Assembly (NCBI GenBank): GCA_007127935.1
Contig: SKYL01000034.1
Coordinates: 1-13,702 of the forward strand
Direction: 5' to 3'
Origin: Halorhodospira sp.
GTDB taxonomy: Bacteria > Pseudomonadota > Gammaproteobacteria > Nitrococcales > Halorhodospiraceae
DNA length: 13,702 nt
Part shown: positions 6,154 to 13,310 of the stretch, piece by piece
Layout of the letters: every line of letters begins with the position of its first letter
How positions within the stretch are numbered: the first letter of the stretch is position 1
Notes under the pieces: generated by a model
Told to the model about the DNA's origin: nothing
What the model saw: the letters and a program-made list of their open reading frames with translations, nothing else
Databases searched by the model: none
Made by a program: the position numbers and the translations under genes

Positions 6154-6912
6154 CTACGAGAGTCCTTGGTAACGCACCCCGGTGTCGAGCTTGAGGTCCG
6201 CGCGCACCGATTCGGCGCCGTGGGCGGCGATGGCCCGCGAGATCTCGCTCCGTGGGTTGTTGAGATCGCCGAAGATCAGGGCGCCGCGCCCGCTGCTTGC
6301 GCAAGCTTCGACACAGGCGGGGAGGACGCCGCGATCAATACGGTGGACGCACAAGTTGCAGCCCTCCACCGTCCCCTTGCCGCGGGGATGGTTGGGCGAG
6401 TCGGCGGCCACCGGCTCGTGAACGAAAAACCGCACCTGATAGGGGCACGCCATCATGCAGTAGCGGCAGCCGATACATAGGTGCTTGTCCACCAGGACGA
6501 CGCCGTCGTCGCGGCGGAAGGTGGCCCCGGTGGGGCAGACATACGCGCACGGCGGCTTGGCACAGTGCTGGCACATCATCGGCAGCGAGGTCCGCCGCCC
6601 GTCCTCTTCGGTGATGGTAATCTTCCGAATCCACTTGACGTCGGTCTCGGGCCGACCGTGGCCGTGCCACCCGTTCTCGTCCCGGCAGGCGGTGACGCAG
6701 GCGTCACAGTTGGTGCGGCAGCGGTTGGTGTCCACCAGCATGCCCCACCGCACTTGGTCGGTGGCGGGGGTGCCGTCGGGGCGCGTGGGGACGGCCGCCT
6801 GCACCAGGAAGACGCCAGGGGCGATGGCGAGACCGGCCAACGCCGCCGCGCCGCCCAAGAGGCGCCGCCGCTCTGCGTTCACCGACCGGTCGTTGTGCTG
6901 TTCTTCGCTCAT
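6154..6912 (-). CDS. dsrO: DsrO, periplasmic iron-sulfur subunit of DsrMKJOP
   Basis: A 252-residue ferredoxin-like protein with a twin-arginine signal (ERRRLLGG at 14-21, then a hydrophobic stretch to about 40). It is therefore exported folded to the periplasmic side. Four cysteine groups are visible: Cys65/69/72/76, Cys114/117/122/126, Cys146/149/152/156 and Cys185/188/200/204. This is the pattern of NrfC/HybA-type electron-transfer subunits. DsrO should pass electrons between the DsrJ cytochrome and the DsrP membrane subunit. The ATG at 6912 overlaps the dsrJ stop by 4 nt (ATGA), a sign of translational coupling, and has GGAGG 6 nt upstream. Confidence 0.95.
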   Translation of the reverse strand: MSEEQHNDRSVNAERRRLLGGAAALAGLAIAPGVFLVQAAVPTRPDGTPATDQVRWGMLVDTNRCRTNCDACVTACRDENGWHGHGRPETDVKWIRKITITEEDGRRTSLPMMCQHCAKPPCAYVCPTGATFRRDDGVVLVDKHLCIGCRYCMMACPYQVRFFVHEPVAADSPNHPRGKGTVEGCNLCVHRIDRGVLPACVEACASSGRGALIFGDLNNPRSEISRAIAAHGAESVRADLKLDTGVRYQGLS

Positions 6913-7349
6913 TGCGGGCCTCCCTGGTTCACCGGCGCCGACACCTCACTGCTGTGACACTGGAAGCAGTCCAGGCTCACGGCGGCATAGCTGTGGCAGT
7001 TGGCGCAAAATGCGAGCCGTTGGCGAGGGGTAAGCGGCTCACCGGCGGTGACCGGCTCGCGGACGGCGTGGCAGTCCACGCAAGACTGCAACTCCCGCTC
7101 CGGGTGCCGGATGCCCTGGCGTACCGAGTCCCGCTTATGCCGATCGAGGATGTGCATGTGTTGGCGCCGCATGGTCCCGGCGTCCTCGATACATTCCTTG
7201 CCCTGGGCGTCGGGGAGGGCAGGGACCGGAACACGTCCGCTCCGCTCCCGCGTCTCACCGCCCCAGGCCATGGCCGCCGTCGTTACGGCGACGGCCAAGA
7301 CACCGGCCAGCGCCGCCGCGGCCCAACGCCATCCACGCGCCTTGTTCAT
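6909..7349 (-). CDS. dsrJ: DsrJ, triheme cytochrome c of DsrMKJOP
   Basis: A 146-residue protein with an uncleaved signal-like membrane helix (about 7-28), which would leave the rest in the periplasm. Three CxxCH heme c sites are visible: CVDCH (90-94), CANCH (115-119) and CFQCH (128-132). Cys53, outside the heme motifs, matches the conserved cysteine that in A. vinosum DsrJ is linked to unusual His/Cys heme ligation. ATG at 7349 is chosen: AGGAGG lies 9 nt upstream, and a GTG three bases earlier is possible. A longer TTG start (7373) would overlap dsrL and add nothing family-like. The gene lies 13 nt after dsrL and overlaps dsrO by 4 nt. Confidence 0.95.
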   Translation of the reverse strand: MNKARGWRWAAAALAGVLAVAVTTAAMAWGGETRERSGRVPVPALPDAQGKECIEDAGTMRRQHMHILDRHKRDSVRQGIRHPERELQSCVDCHAVREPVTAGEPLTPRQRLAFCANCHSYAAVSLDCFQCHSSEVSAPVNQGGPQ

Positions 7350-7362
7350 CACGGCTTGCCTC

Positions 7363-9306
7363 CTACTCTCCAAGCCCCATTTCGATGTAGCCGGTGGGGC
7401 AGACGTCGCGGCAGATGTGACAGCCGATGCACTTGGCGTACTCGGTGAAGACGTACCGCCCCACGGCCCGCTGGTTCTTCGGCACCCGCTTCACCGCCTC
7501 CTGGGGGCAGTAGACGACGCAGTTGTCACACTCGAAGCAGAGGCCGCAGCTCATGCACCGCTCCGCCTCCGCCTTCGCCTCCTCGGCGGAGAGCGGACGA
7601 ATCCGCTCGTCGAAGCTGCCGATGACCTGGTCGGCGTGGATCTCCACCCGCTCCCGGTGGTGCCGCGGGGTCGGCTGGAAGTGACCGAGGTAGAGGCGGT
7701 CGTGGCGAATGACCTCGACGCTGGAGCGATCCTCGTAGTTATGTACTGCGAAGTCGCCCTCGCTGGTGCCCCGCACGTAGGCGGGCTCGTAGGGAGCGGG
7801 CTCCCGCCCGGCGCGGCGCATCCCCTCCAGGAGATTGAAGTGGTGGACGTTGATCTTTGGCTTGCGAACCGGCTCGCCGCTCTCCAGGTAGTGATGGATG
7901 CTCTCGGCGGCGGACCAGCCGTGGCCGATGGCGGTGGTCAGCAGGTGGGGCTGGACGATGTCGCCGGCCACGAAGTGGCCCTTGCGCCCCTTGACCTGGA
8001 AGTGGGCGTCGGCCTCAATGAAGCCGTGGCCATTGTCCAGATCCTCGATCCCCTGCAGGTTGCCCTTCTGACCGATGGCGGAGATGATCAGGTCGGCCTC
8101 GATGGTGAACTCGGTCCCTTCCTTCGGGATCGGCCGGTTGCCGTCCATGGTGCACTCGCAGAAACGCAGGGCGGTGGCGCGGCCGTCGTCGCCGCGGATC
8201 ACCTCCAGCGGCATCACCCCGTCGCGGATATCGACGCCTTCCCGCTGGGCGTCCTCCACCTCCTGGTCGGAGGCGGTCATCTCTTCCCGCTTGAACAGGG
8301 AGGTCAGAGTGACGTTGGCGCCCTCGCGCATGGCCAGGGTGGCTGCGTCGTGGGCGGTGTAGCCGAGGACCACATGCTCCGGCCGCGCCTCGTCGGGCAG
8401 GTCGGCGCTGTAACCGAGGCGCCGGGCCACCGAGGCCACGTCGATGGAGGTGTCGCCACCGCCGATGACCAGCACACGGTCGGACACCGCCGCCAGACGC
8501 CCCTCGTTGAAGGCGCGCAGGAACTCCACGCCGGTCAGACAGTTGGGCGTACCGTCCCAGCCGTCCACCGGAAGGCCCCGGCCTTCGTGGGTGCCCACGG
8601 CCCAGACGATGGCGTCGTACTCTTTCTCCACTTGCTCCATGGAGATGTCCCGTCCGACGCGGCAGCCGGTGCGCAACTCGACGCCGAGCTTGAGAATTCG
8701 CTCCACCTCGGCGTCCAGCACGTGGCGGGGCACCCGGTAGCCGGGGATGCCGTAACGCATCATGCCGCCGAGCCCGTCGCGCTCCTCGAAGATGGTGCAG
8801 GCGTGGCCGCGCTTGCGCAGTTGGTAGGCGGCGGAGAGGCCGGCGGGGCCGCCCCCGATGATGGCGACCTTACGGCCGGTGTCGGCGCCGGGCTCACCGA
8901 AATCGAGGTTGTTCTCGCGGGCGTAGTCGCCGATGGTGTGCTCCACCGCGTTGATGGAGACGTGATCCTCCACGACCCGCCGGTTGCAGCCCTGCTGGCA
9001 GGGCGCCGGGCAGACCCGGCCCATGATGGCGGGGAAGGGGTTGGCCTCGGTGAGGCGGCGGAAGGCGTACGCTTGCCACTCTTCGCCCTCGGCCGGTTTG
9101 TCGACGCCGCGGGCGATCTGCAGCCAGCCGCGAATGTCCTCGCCGGCGGGGCAGTTCCCCTGGCACGGGGGCGTGCGGTGGACATAAGTCGGGCACTTAT
9201 AGCTATGGCCGGCCTTGAAGATCTCTTCACGCCAGGGCCGATGGCCGCCGTCTCCGTCCTTGAAGCGACGGAAGGTGAACGGCATATCCTCTGCTTTGGT
9301 CGCCAT
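7363..9306 (-). CDS. dsrL: DsrL, iron-sulfur flavoprotein NAD(P)H oxidoreductase
   Basis: A 647-residue protein related to the small subunit of glutamate synthase. It has an N-terminal iron-sulfur region (cysteines 38, 48, 52, 99, 103, 107). An FAD-binding motif VAIIGGGPAG (147-156) and a second nucleotide-binding motif VLVIGGGDTS (278-287) follow. The C-terminal ferredoxin part has Cys584/587/590/593/596/600 and a second cluster set Cys626/629/632/636. There is no signal peptide, so it is cytoplasmic. In sulfur oxidizers DsrL partners DsrAB and moves electrons from sulfite formation to NAD(P)+; with dsrEFH it marks the oxidative pathway. ATG at 9306 has GGGGGAG about 9 nt upstream. It sits between dsrK and dsrJ as in A. 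vinosum. NAD versus NADP preference cannot be read off. Confidence 0.95.
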   Translation of the reverse strand: MATKAEDMPFTFRRFKDGDGGHRPWREEIFKAGHSYKCPTYVHRTPPCQGNCPAGEDIRGWLQIARGVDKPAEGEEWQAYAFRRLTEANPFPAIMGRVCPAPCQQGCNRRVVEDHVSINAVEHTIGDYARENNLDFGEPGADTGRKVAIIGGGPAGLSAAYQLRKRGHACTIFEERDGLGGMMRYGIPGYRVPRHVLDAEVERILKLGVELRTGCRVGRDISMEQVEKEYDAIVWAVGTHEGRGLPVDGWDGTPNCLTGVEFLRAFNEGRLAAVSDRVLVIGGGDTSIDVASVARRLGYSADLPDEARPEHVVLGYTAHDAATLAMREGANVTLTSLFKREEMTASDQEVEDAQREGVDIRDGVMPLEVIRGDDGRATALRFCECTMDGNRPIPKEGTEFTIEADLIISAIGQKGNLQGIEDLDNGHGFIEADAHFQVKGRKGHFVAGDIVQPHLLTTAIGHGWSAAESIHHYLESGEPVRKPKINVHHFNLLEGMRRAGREPAPYEPAYVRGTSEGDFAVHNYEDRSSVEVIRHDRLYLGHFQPTPRHHRERVEIHADQVIGSFDERIRPLSAEEAKAEAERCMSCGLCFECDNCVVYCPQEAVKRVPKNQRAVGRYVFTEYAKCIGCHICRDVCPTGYIEMGLGE

Positions 9307-9336
9307 GTTCTTATACTCCCCCGTTATCGTTTTCGC

Positions 9337-9357
9337 CCGGCATCATTGGAGTGCCGG
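9337..9357 (-). other. Small inverted repeat between dsrK and dsrL
   Basis: CCGGCA (9337-9342) and TGCCGG (9352-9357) form a 6-bp stem with a 9-nt loop. It lies in the 54-bp gap between the dsrK stop and the dsrL start. It is modest alone; it is listed because every longer gap in this operon holds such a structure. Confidence 0.35.
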
Positions 9358-9360
9358 CGG

Positions 9361-10911
9361 TTAAATCTCGCCCTTGTCCAGCCGCAGCGCGTTCCCCACC
9401 ATCTGGTGGAGGCTGACCACCGTATCCATGGGTAGGTCGTAGTACGGCAGAACCTTGGTGAACTGTGCTTTGCAGATGGCGCAGATGGCCGCCATGTGGG
9501 TGATGCCCTTATCTTCCATGACGTCGCGCAACGCGGTCACGCGCGGCAAGGCGCCCTTGATCCGAATGTCCAACAGCTCATCGGTCAGCAGGCCGCCGCC
9601 GCCGCCGCAGCAGAAGGTGGCGTCGCCGATGGTGGTGTCGGCCATGTCGTGGAAGTTACGCACGCTGGCCCGCAAGAGAGCGCGCGGGATCTCCATCTGC
9701 CCGCCGGGCATGTCGCCCATGCGGGAGGCGCGTGCCACGTTGCACGAGTCGTGGAAGGTCAACCCGATGTGGTCGTTGGCCGTCGGGTCGAACTTCAGCA
9801 CGCCCTGTTGCATCAAATCGTAGGTCAGCTCGCAGATGTGCTGCGGCACCGGGTAGTTGGGGTCCAACTGGGCCTGCAGCGCCCGGGCGTACTCGTCTTT
9901 CTCGTCGGCCCCGTGGCCGATGCCGGCCAGGGTGTTCCAGAAGCTATAGGCGACGCGCCATGCGTGCCCGCACTCGCCGACCACGATGCGCTTGACGCCG
10001 AGGTCGATGGCCGCCTTGCGAATCCGCTCGGCCACCTTCTTCATCTGTTCATAGTTGCCGATGAACATGCCGAAGTTGCCGGCCTCGGAGGCGTAACTGC
10101 TCAGCGTCCACGAGAGCCCGGCTTGGTGGAAGACCTTGGCGTAGCCCATCAAGCCGTCCACGTGGGGCTCGGCGAAGAAGTCGGCGGACGGGGTCACCAG
10201 CAGGATATCGGCGCCCTGGGCGTCCAGCGGAATCTTGATGTCCTGCCCGGTGTCGTCCTTGAGATCCTCTTCCAGCCCTTCCAGGGTGTCTTCCAGGGCG
10301 GGGCCGGGCAGACCCAGGTTGTTGCCGATCTTGTGCACCTTGCACAGGATCTCGTTGACGTACTTCTGCCCGAATCCGGCCGCGTCCAGGATCTCCCGCG
10401 CCGCCATGGAGATCTCGGCGGTGTCGATGCCGTAGGGGCAGTAGACGGAGCAACGCCGGCACTGGGAGCACTGGTGGAAGTAGGTGAACCACTCGTCCAT
10501 GACCTCCCGAGTCAGTTCACGTCCACGGACCAGGCTCGGGAAATTGCGTCCGGCGGGGGTGAAGTGCCGCCGGTAGATGTCGCGCATCAAGTCCTGGCGG
10601 GCCACCGGCATGTTCTTCGGGTCGCCGGTACCGAGGTAGTAGTGGCACTTGTCGGTGCAGGCACCGCAACGTACGCACGACTCGAGGTAGACCCGTAGAG
10701 AGCGGCTGCGCGTCAACAGCTCTTCCATGCGCGTCAATGCGCGGTCTTGCCAATCGTCGGGGATCTCACCCGGAAAGCCCAAGGGCTCTTGGTGTTGGGC
10801 GGCGGCAGGGTAGGACCGTACCGACTCGCTGGCCCCGGGCTGGACCTCGGGGGTATACAGCTCCTCCGGGCACGCCGGCACGGAGGGGATCTCGTATTCT
10901 TTCTTGCTCAC
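9361..10911 (-). CDS. dsrK: DsrK, heterodisulfide reductase-like iron-sulfur subunit
   Basis: A 516-residue cytoplasmic HdrD-like protein, the likely site where DsrMKJOP acts on the DsrC disulfide/trisulfide. Two [4Fe-4S] motifs are visible: CVRCGACTDKC (Cys79/82/85/89) and CSQCRRCSVYC (Cys148/151/154/158). The C-terminal cysteine-rich domain has Cys390 in HDSCN, Cys434-Cys435 in FCCGGGGG and Cys477/Cys480 in AICAIC, ligands of the special catalytic cluster in this family. Cys314 in ECGHAWR is a further conserved-looking site. The GTG at 10911 is chosen because GAGGGG lies about 9 nt upstream and it gives SKKEYE at the N-terminus. Reading on upstream would overlap dsrM. It starts 14 nt after dsrM. 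Confidence 0.94.
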   Translation of the reverse strand: MSKKEYEIPSVPACPEELYTPEVQPGASESVRSYPAAAQHQEPLGFPGEIPDDWQDRALTRMEELLTRSRSLRVYLESCVRCGACTDKCHYYLGTGDPKNMPVARQDLMRDIYRRHFTPAGRNFPSLVRGRELTREVMDEWFTYFHQCSQCRRCSVYCPYGIDTAEISMAAREILDAAGFGQKYVNEILCKVHKIGNNLGLPGPALEDTLEGLEEDLKDDTGQDIKIPLDAQGADILLVTPSADFFAEPHVDGLMGYAKVFHQAGLSWTLSSYASEAGNFGMFIGNYEQMKKVAERIRKAAIDLGVKRIVVGECGHAWRVAYSFWNTLAGIGHGADEKDEYARALQAQLDPNYPVPQHICELTYDLMQQGVLKFDPTANDHIGLTFHDSCNVARASRMGDMPGGQMEIPRALLRASVRNFHDMADTTIGDATFCCGGGGGLLTDELLDIRIKGALPRVTALRDVMEDKGITHMAAICAICKAQFTKVLPYYDLPMDTVVSLHQMVGNALRLDKGEI

Positions 10912-10925
10912 TGCGGCGAACCCCT

Positions 10926-11657
10926 CTAGCGGTTGTTGCGTTCCAGCTCGGCGGCCCACGGTGCCAAGCGGCGGCGCTCACGGGGATTGTCCACTTGGTT
11001 ACGAGTGGGGCTGAAAAAGACGCCGGCGACGTGCAGCAACTTGCTGAATGGGAAGATCACCATCAGGGCGACCACGAGCAGCAGATGGATCAGCAACATC
11101 GGGTCCGCGGGGAGCGGCTGCCAGTCGAAGCGCATCAATCCGAGAAAGAACGCTTTGACCGCCGCGATGTCCGTGGGCGCCAGGTACTTGATGGCCAGCC
11201 CCGACGCGCCGATGGCGATGAGCAGGGCCAACATCAAGTGGTCGGAGGGCGCGGAGACATAGCGGACGCGGTCTACCGCGACGCGCCGGAACCACAGGCC
11301 GGCCAGCGCGGCGACCATGGCGAAGGCGGCATAGAGGCCGAACGGTTGGATCAACACCACCCATTGCGGCACCGGCTCCAGGAAGTACCGCAGATGGCGC
11401 AGCAACACGAGGAGCAGCGCGGCGTGGAAGACCCATCCCAGCAGCCAGATCCACTTGTTAGAGCGGAACAGGCTGTTGAACAGGACGACCTCTGTCGCAA
11501 CGCGAAAGGCCACGCCACCCCGGGATGTCGGAGCAGGGGTGGTCGGTATGGAAAGCGGCGCCGGTGTACGCGCATAAAGTGCGATGCGCATACCCAGCCC
11601 GACCAAAAGAATGGCCGTGGCCGCGTAGAAGAGTATGGCGAAGATTGCCGTTACCAC
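10926..11657 (-). CDS. dsrM: DsrM, NarI-like b-type cytochrome membrane subunit
   Basis: A 243-residue membrane protein with about five helices, similar to the gamma subunit NarI of nitrate reductase. Candidate heme b ligands are His78, His88, His140, His191 and His209, the last in FSKLLHVAGVFFSP, a family hallmark. The tail SPTRNQVDNPRERR is also typical of DsrM. It works with DsrK in electron exchange between the quinone pool and the cytoplasmic iron-sulfur site. It starts with GTG at 11657, preceded by GGAGG about 9 nt upstream. The gene follows dsrC by 57 bp and precedes dsrK. Confidence 0.93.
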   Translation of the reverse strand: MVTAIFAILFYAATAILLVGLGMRIALYARTPAPLSIPTTPAPTSRGGVAFRVATEVVLFNSLFRSNKWIWLLGWVFHAALLLVLLRHLRYFLEPVPQWVVLIQPFGLYAAFAMVAALAGLWFRRVAVDRVRYVSAPSDHLMLALLIAIGASGLAIKYLAPTDIAAVKAFFLGLMRFDWQPLPADPMLLIHLLLVVALMVIFPFSKLLHVAGVFFSPTRNQVDNPRERRRLAPWAAELERNNR

Positions 11658-11692
11658 TTCGAACCGCCTCCCTATTCGTCGATTCCCGGGGT

Positions 11693-11706
11693 TGGTGGCG
11701 CCACCA
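11693..11706 (-). other. Perfect 14-bp palindrome between dsrC and dsrM
   Basis: TGGTGGCGCCACCA is a perfect palindrome starting 9 bp past the dsrC stop. In RNA it would fold as a tight hairpin. With no T-run following it is not a standard terminator. It could protect the 3' end of a processed dsrC message or lower read-through into dsrM. Confidence 0.45.
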
Positions 11707-11714
11707 GCGCTAAA

Positions 11715-12047
11715 TCAGACGCAGCCGGTGGGCTTGGGCAGACCGGCGTAGCGGCACGCCTGCTTCGCGGGGCCGTACGGGAACAGTTCGTAGAGGTACT
11801 TGCTGTTGCCCTTCTCCGGCCCGAGGCGCTTGCCGATCTGCTTGGTCAGTACACGCACCGCCGGGGCGATCTGGAACTCCTCGTAGTACTCGCGGAGGAA
11901 GTTGATGATCTCCCAGTGCTCCTCGGTCAGTTCGCAGTCGTCTTCCTTGGCCATGATCTCCGCCACTTCCTTGGACCACTTGCTGAGATCCTCGATGTAG
12001 CCCTCTTCATCGGTCTCGACGGTTATGCCGTTCACTTCATATGCCAT
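11715..12047 (-). CDS. dsrC: DsrC, sulfur-carrier protein
   Basis: A 110-residue DsrC/TusE-family protein, cytoplasmic. The C-terminal arm ACRYAGLPKPTGCV holds both redox-active cysteines: the penultimate Cys109 and Cys98, ten residues apart. This is the full DsrC form, as opposed to TusE or other homologs with a single cysteine. It accepts sulfur from DsrEFH and presents it to DsrAB; the product is recycled by DsrMKJOP. The internal segments EHWEIINFLREYY and KYLYELFPYGPAKQAC are classic. ATG at 12047 has a strong ribosome binding site (GGAGGA, 8 nt away), in keeping with the high abundance of DsrC in known organisms. It is flanked by hairpins on both sides. Confidence 0.97.
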   Translation of the reverse strand: MAYEVNGITVETDEEGYIEDLSKWSKEVAEIMAKEDDCELTEEHWEIINFLREYYEEFQIAPAVRVLTKQIGKRLGPEKGNSKYLYELFPYGPAKQACRYAGLPKPTGCV

Positions 12048-12072
12048 TGGATCTTTCCTCCTCGCTGTTACT

Positions 12073-12092
12073 GGTCAAGTGGGCGTTTGACC
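12073..12092. repeat. 6-bp inverted repeat before dsrC
   Basis: GGTCAA (12073-12078) and TTGACC (12087-12092) are perfect inverted repeats 8 nt apart, 26-45 bp upstream of the dsrC ATG. The minus-strand TTGACC resembles a -35 box, but no -10 box lies at the right distance. It could be a protein-binding site; evidence is thin. Confidence 0.3.
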
Positions 12093-12106
12093 CACCCTCA
12101 TCATCG

Positions 12107-12128
12107 GCCGGCGCGACCCCGCGCCGGC
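12107..12128 (-). other. Strong 9-bp hairpin between dsrH and dsrC
   Basis: GCCGGCGCG (12107-12115) and CGCGCCGGC (12120-12128) form a perfect all-GC 9-bp stem with a 4-nt loop, in the 108-bp gap between dsrH and dsrC. This is the longest gap inside the visible dsr operon. No T-run follows, so it more likely acts in mRNA processing, stability or Rho-linked attenuation ahead of dsrC than as an intrinsic terminator. Confidence 0.55.
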
Positions 12129-12155
12129 GTGCCTTACTCTACCGGCCAGTGATCG

Positions 12156-12464
12156 TTAAACCCAGGCTTGGTGGGGGCCGTGGTCCACCACCAACTGCAC
12201 GAACCCGGCGTAATCGACCACTTGAACACCGTCGGCGACGGTGCCGGCGTCGACGCCTCGCGCCTCCAGATCGGGGCCGAGGACATAGACGCGGCCCTCA
12301 CCGGCCGGACCGGCTAACTGGCGGGTCGCCTCGGTGCCGGATAGGGCGCCGTAGACACCGTCCTCGATCATCAGCAGACGTCCATCGGTGCCGAGGTGCC
12401 CCAGGCAGGAAGCCAGGTCGTTGGTCTGCAACGGCGACTTGTTCACTGTGTGCAACATGCGCAT
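12156..12464 (-). CDS. dsrH: DsrH, sulfur-relay protein (TusB-like)
   Basis: A 102-residue DsrH/TusB-family protein, one subunit of the cytoplasmic DsrE2F2H2 hexamer that hands sulfur to DsrC. The N-terminus RMLHTVNKSPLQTNDLASCL is typical of the family. With ATG at 12464 the conserved cysteine falls at position 20, the number it has in A. vinosum DsrH. GGGAG lies 4-5 nt before this ATG. Another ATG at 12458 (10 nt from GGAG) is possible, and the upstream TTG is less likely. It starts 22 nt after dsrF. Confidence 0.92.
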   Translation of the reverse strand: MRMLHTVNKSPLQTNDLASCLGHLGTDGRLLMIEDGVYGALSGTEATRQLAGPAGEGRVYVLGPDLEARGVDAGTVADGVQVVDYAGFVQLVVDHGPHQAWV

Positions 12465-12486
12465 CAATCTCCCAGGATCTTCCAGG

Positions 12487-12879
12487 CTAGAACGACATCA
12501 CCACGTCCTGATCGGCCATCAGCTCGGCCATCCGTGCGCGGTCCACCACTTCCACCGGCACCACCAGGTCGTCGGCGGTCATCCCACGTGCTTCGAGGGA
12601 CTCCCGCTCCACGTAAAGCTTTTCGATGTCGTACCCTTCCAACGCCCGGTAGGTCGGGGCGAAGTTTTTCATCTCCAAGACGTTGGCGTTCTGCCCCTTG
12701 CGGAGCTGGAAGACACCGTCGTCGAGGAAGGCGAGGCTGACGTCCTGGTCGAACGCGGCGCTGATCAGCACCACTTCCAGGCTCTCCAGCGCGTAGATCG
12801 TTCCGTGGGGCGCCTTGCGGTTGACGAACATGAACCGCTTGATCTCCCCGGAGAAATCGTCTTCAAACTCGTCGCTCAC
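12487..12879 (-). CDS. dsrF: DsrF, sulfur-relay protein (TusC-like)
   Basis: A 130-residue DsrE-fold protein of the DsrF/TusC type, a structural subunit of the DsrEFH hexamer. Recognisable parts are KRFMFVNRKAPHGTIYALESLE and VSLAFLDDGVFQLRKGQ. It has no cysteine at all, which fits a non-catalytic role: in the hexamer the sulfur-binding residues are in DsrE and DsrH. It begins with GTG at 12879; GAGGAG lies about 8 nt upstream and no better start exists. The 61-bp gap to dsrE contains overlapping hairpins. Confidence 0.92.
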   Translation of the reverse strand: MSDEFEDDFSGEIKRFMFVNRKAPHGTIYALESLEVVLISAAFDQDVSLAFLDDGVFQLRKGQNANVLEMKNFAPTYRALEGYDIEKLYVERESLEARGMTADDLVVPVEVVDRARMAELMADQDVVMSF

Positions 12880-12899
12880 CGTCCGTTCTCCTCAAAAAT

Positions 12900-12926
12900 G
12901 CGGTTTGCGGACCGCTGTCGCAGCGG
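12900..12926 (-). promoter_or_regulatory. Overlapping alternative hairpins between dsrE and dsrF
   Basis: On the minus strand CCGCTG-CGA-CAGCGG (12926-12912) forms one 6-bp hairpin. GCGGT (12915-12911) can instead pair with ACCGC (12904-12900) around a 6-nt loop, and five T follow one base later (12898-12894). The two stems share bases 12912-12915 and cannot form together. The second looks like a very small intrinsic terminator just before the dsrF ribosome binding site. Stems are short, so chance is possible. Confidence 0.3.
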
Positions 12927-12940
12927 AGGTGGTGGTCCGG

Positions 12941-13300
12941 TCAGTCACCGAAGGTGACCAACCGGTCGGCTTGTATACCGATCTCCACCAACTGACCCAG
13001 CCCGGAGATCCGGAAGCCCGGCGCCAAGACCTCGTCCTTGATGCCGCGGCGCAAGGCCGCGGCAACACAGACGACGAGATCGATGCCGTGGGTCTCGGCC
13101 AACTGCGACCAGCGCCTTACGATGTTACGGTCGTCCTGCTGCGGCTCCTGCAACCGGGTGGCGTTGTTCACGCCATCCATGTAGAAAAAGATCCGCGGCA
13201 CCTCGTGGCCCTGTTCCAGGGCCGCTTTGGTGAACAGGTAGGCGCTGTCCGACGCTTGGTGCTGGTAAGGCCCTTCGTTGATCAGAATCCCAAATTGCAT
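12941..13300 (-). CDS. dsrE: DsrE, catalytic sulfur-relay protein (TusD-like)
   Basis: A 119-residue DsrE/TusD-family protein, the sulfur-binding subunit of DsrEFH in the cytoplasm. The active cysteine is Cys78 in GIDLVVCVAAALRRG, the same number as in A. vinosum DsrE. The start MQFGILINEGPYQHQASDSAY is typical. The gene starts 10 nt after dsrB; the dsrB TAA stop sits at the edge of its AAGGGGGA ribosome binding site, so the two are tightly coupled. Presence of dsrEFH is a marker of the oxidative direction of the pathway. Confidence 0.95.
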   Translation of the reverse strand: MQFGILINEGPYQHQASDSAYLFTKAALEQGHEVPRIFFYMDGVNNATRLQEPQQDDRNIVRRWSQLAETHGIDLVVCVAAALRRGIKDEVLAPGFRISGLGQLVEIGIQADRLVTFGD

Positions 13301-13310
13301 ACCGTCCCCC

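Noticed and set aside
7000..9435. Very long open frame on the plus strand (811 codons)
   Set aside because: It lies opposite dsrL and parts of dsrJ and dsrK, has a low-complexity Val/Gly/Ala/His-rich composition, and resembles no family. High G+C removes stops on the opposite strand.
9496..10698. 400-codon open frame on the plus strand
   Set aside because: It is antisense to dsrK, with the same biased composition and no recognisable domain.
10737..12152. 471-codon open frame on the plus strand
   Set aside because: It runs opposite dsrK, dsrM and dsrC, all firmly identified, and has no family features of its own.
12137..12160. Possible separate promoter for dsrC (TTTAAC, 18 nt, TAAGGC)
   Set aside because: The -10 match is poor. 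An extra promoter before dsrC is plausible from other organisms but is not supported by this sequence.
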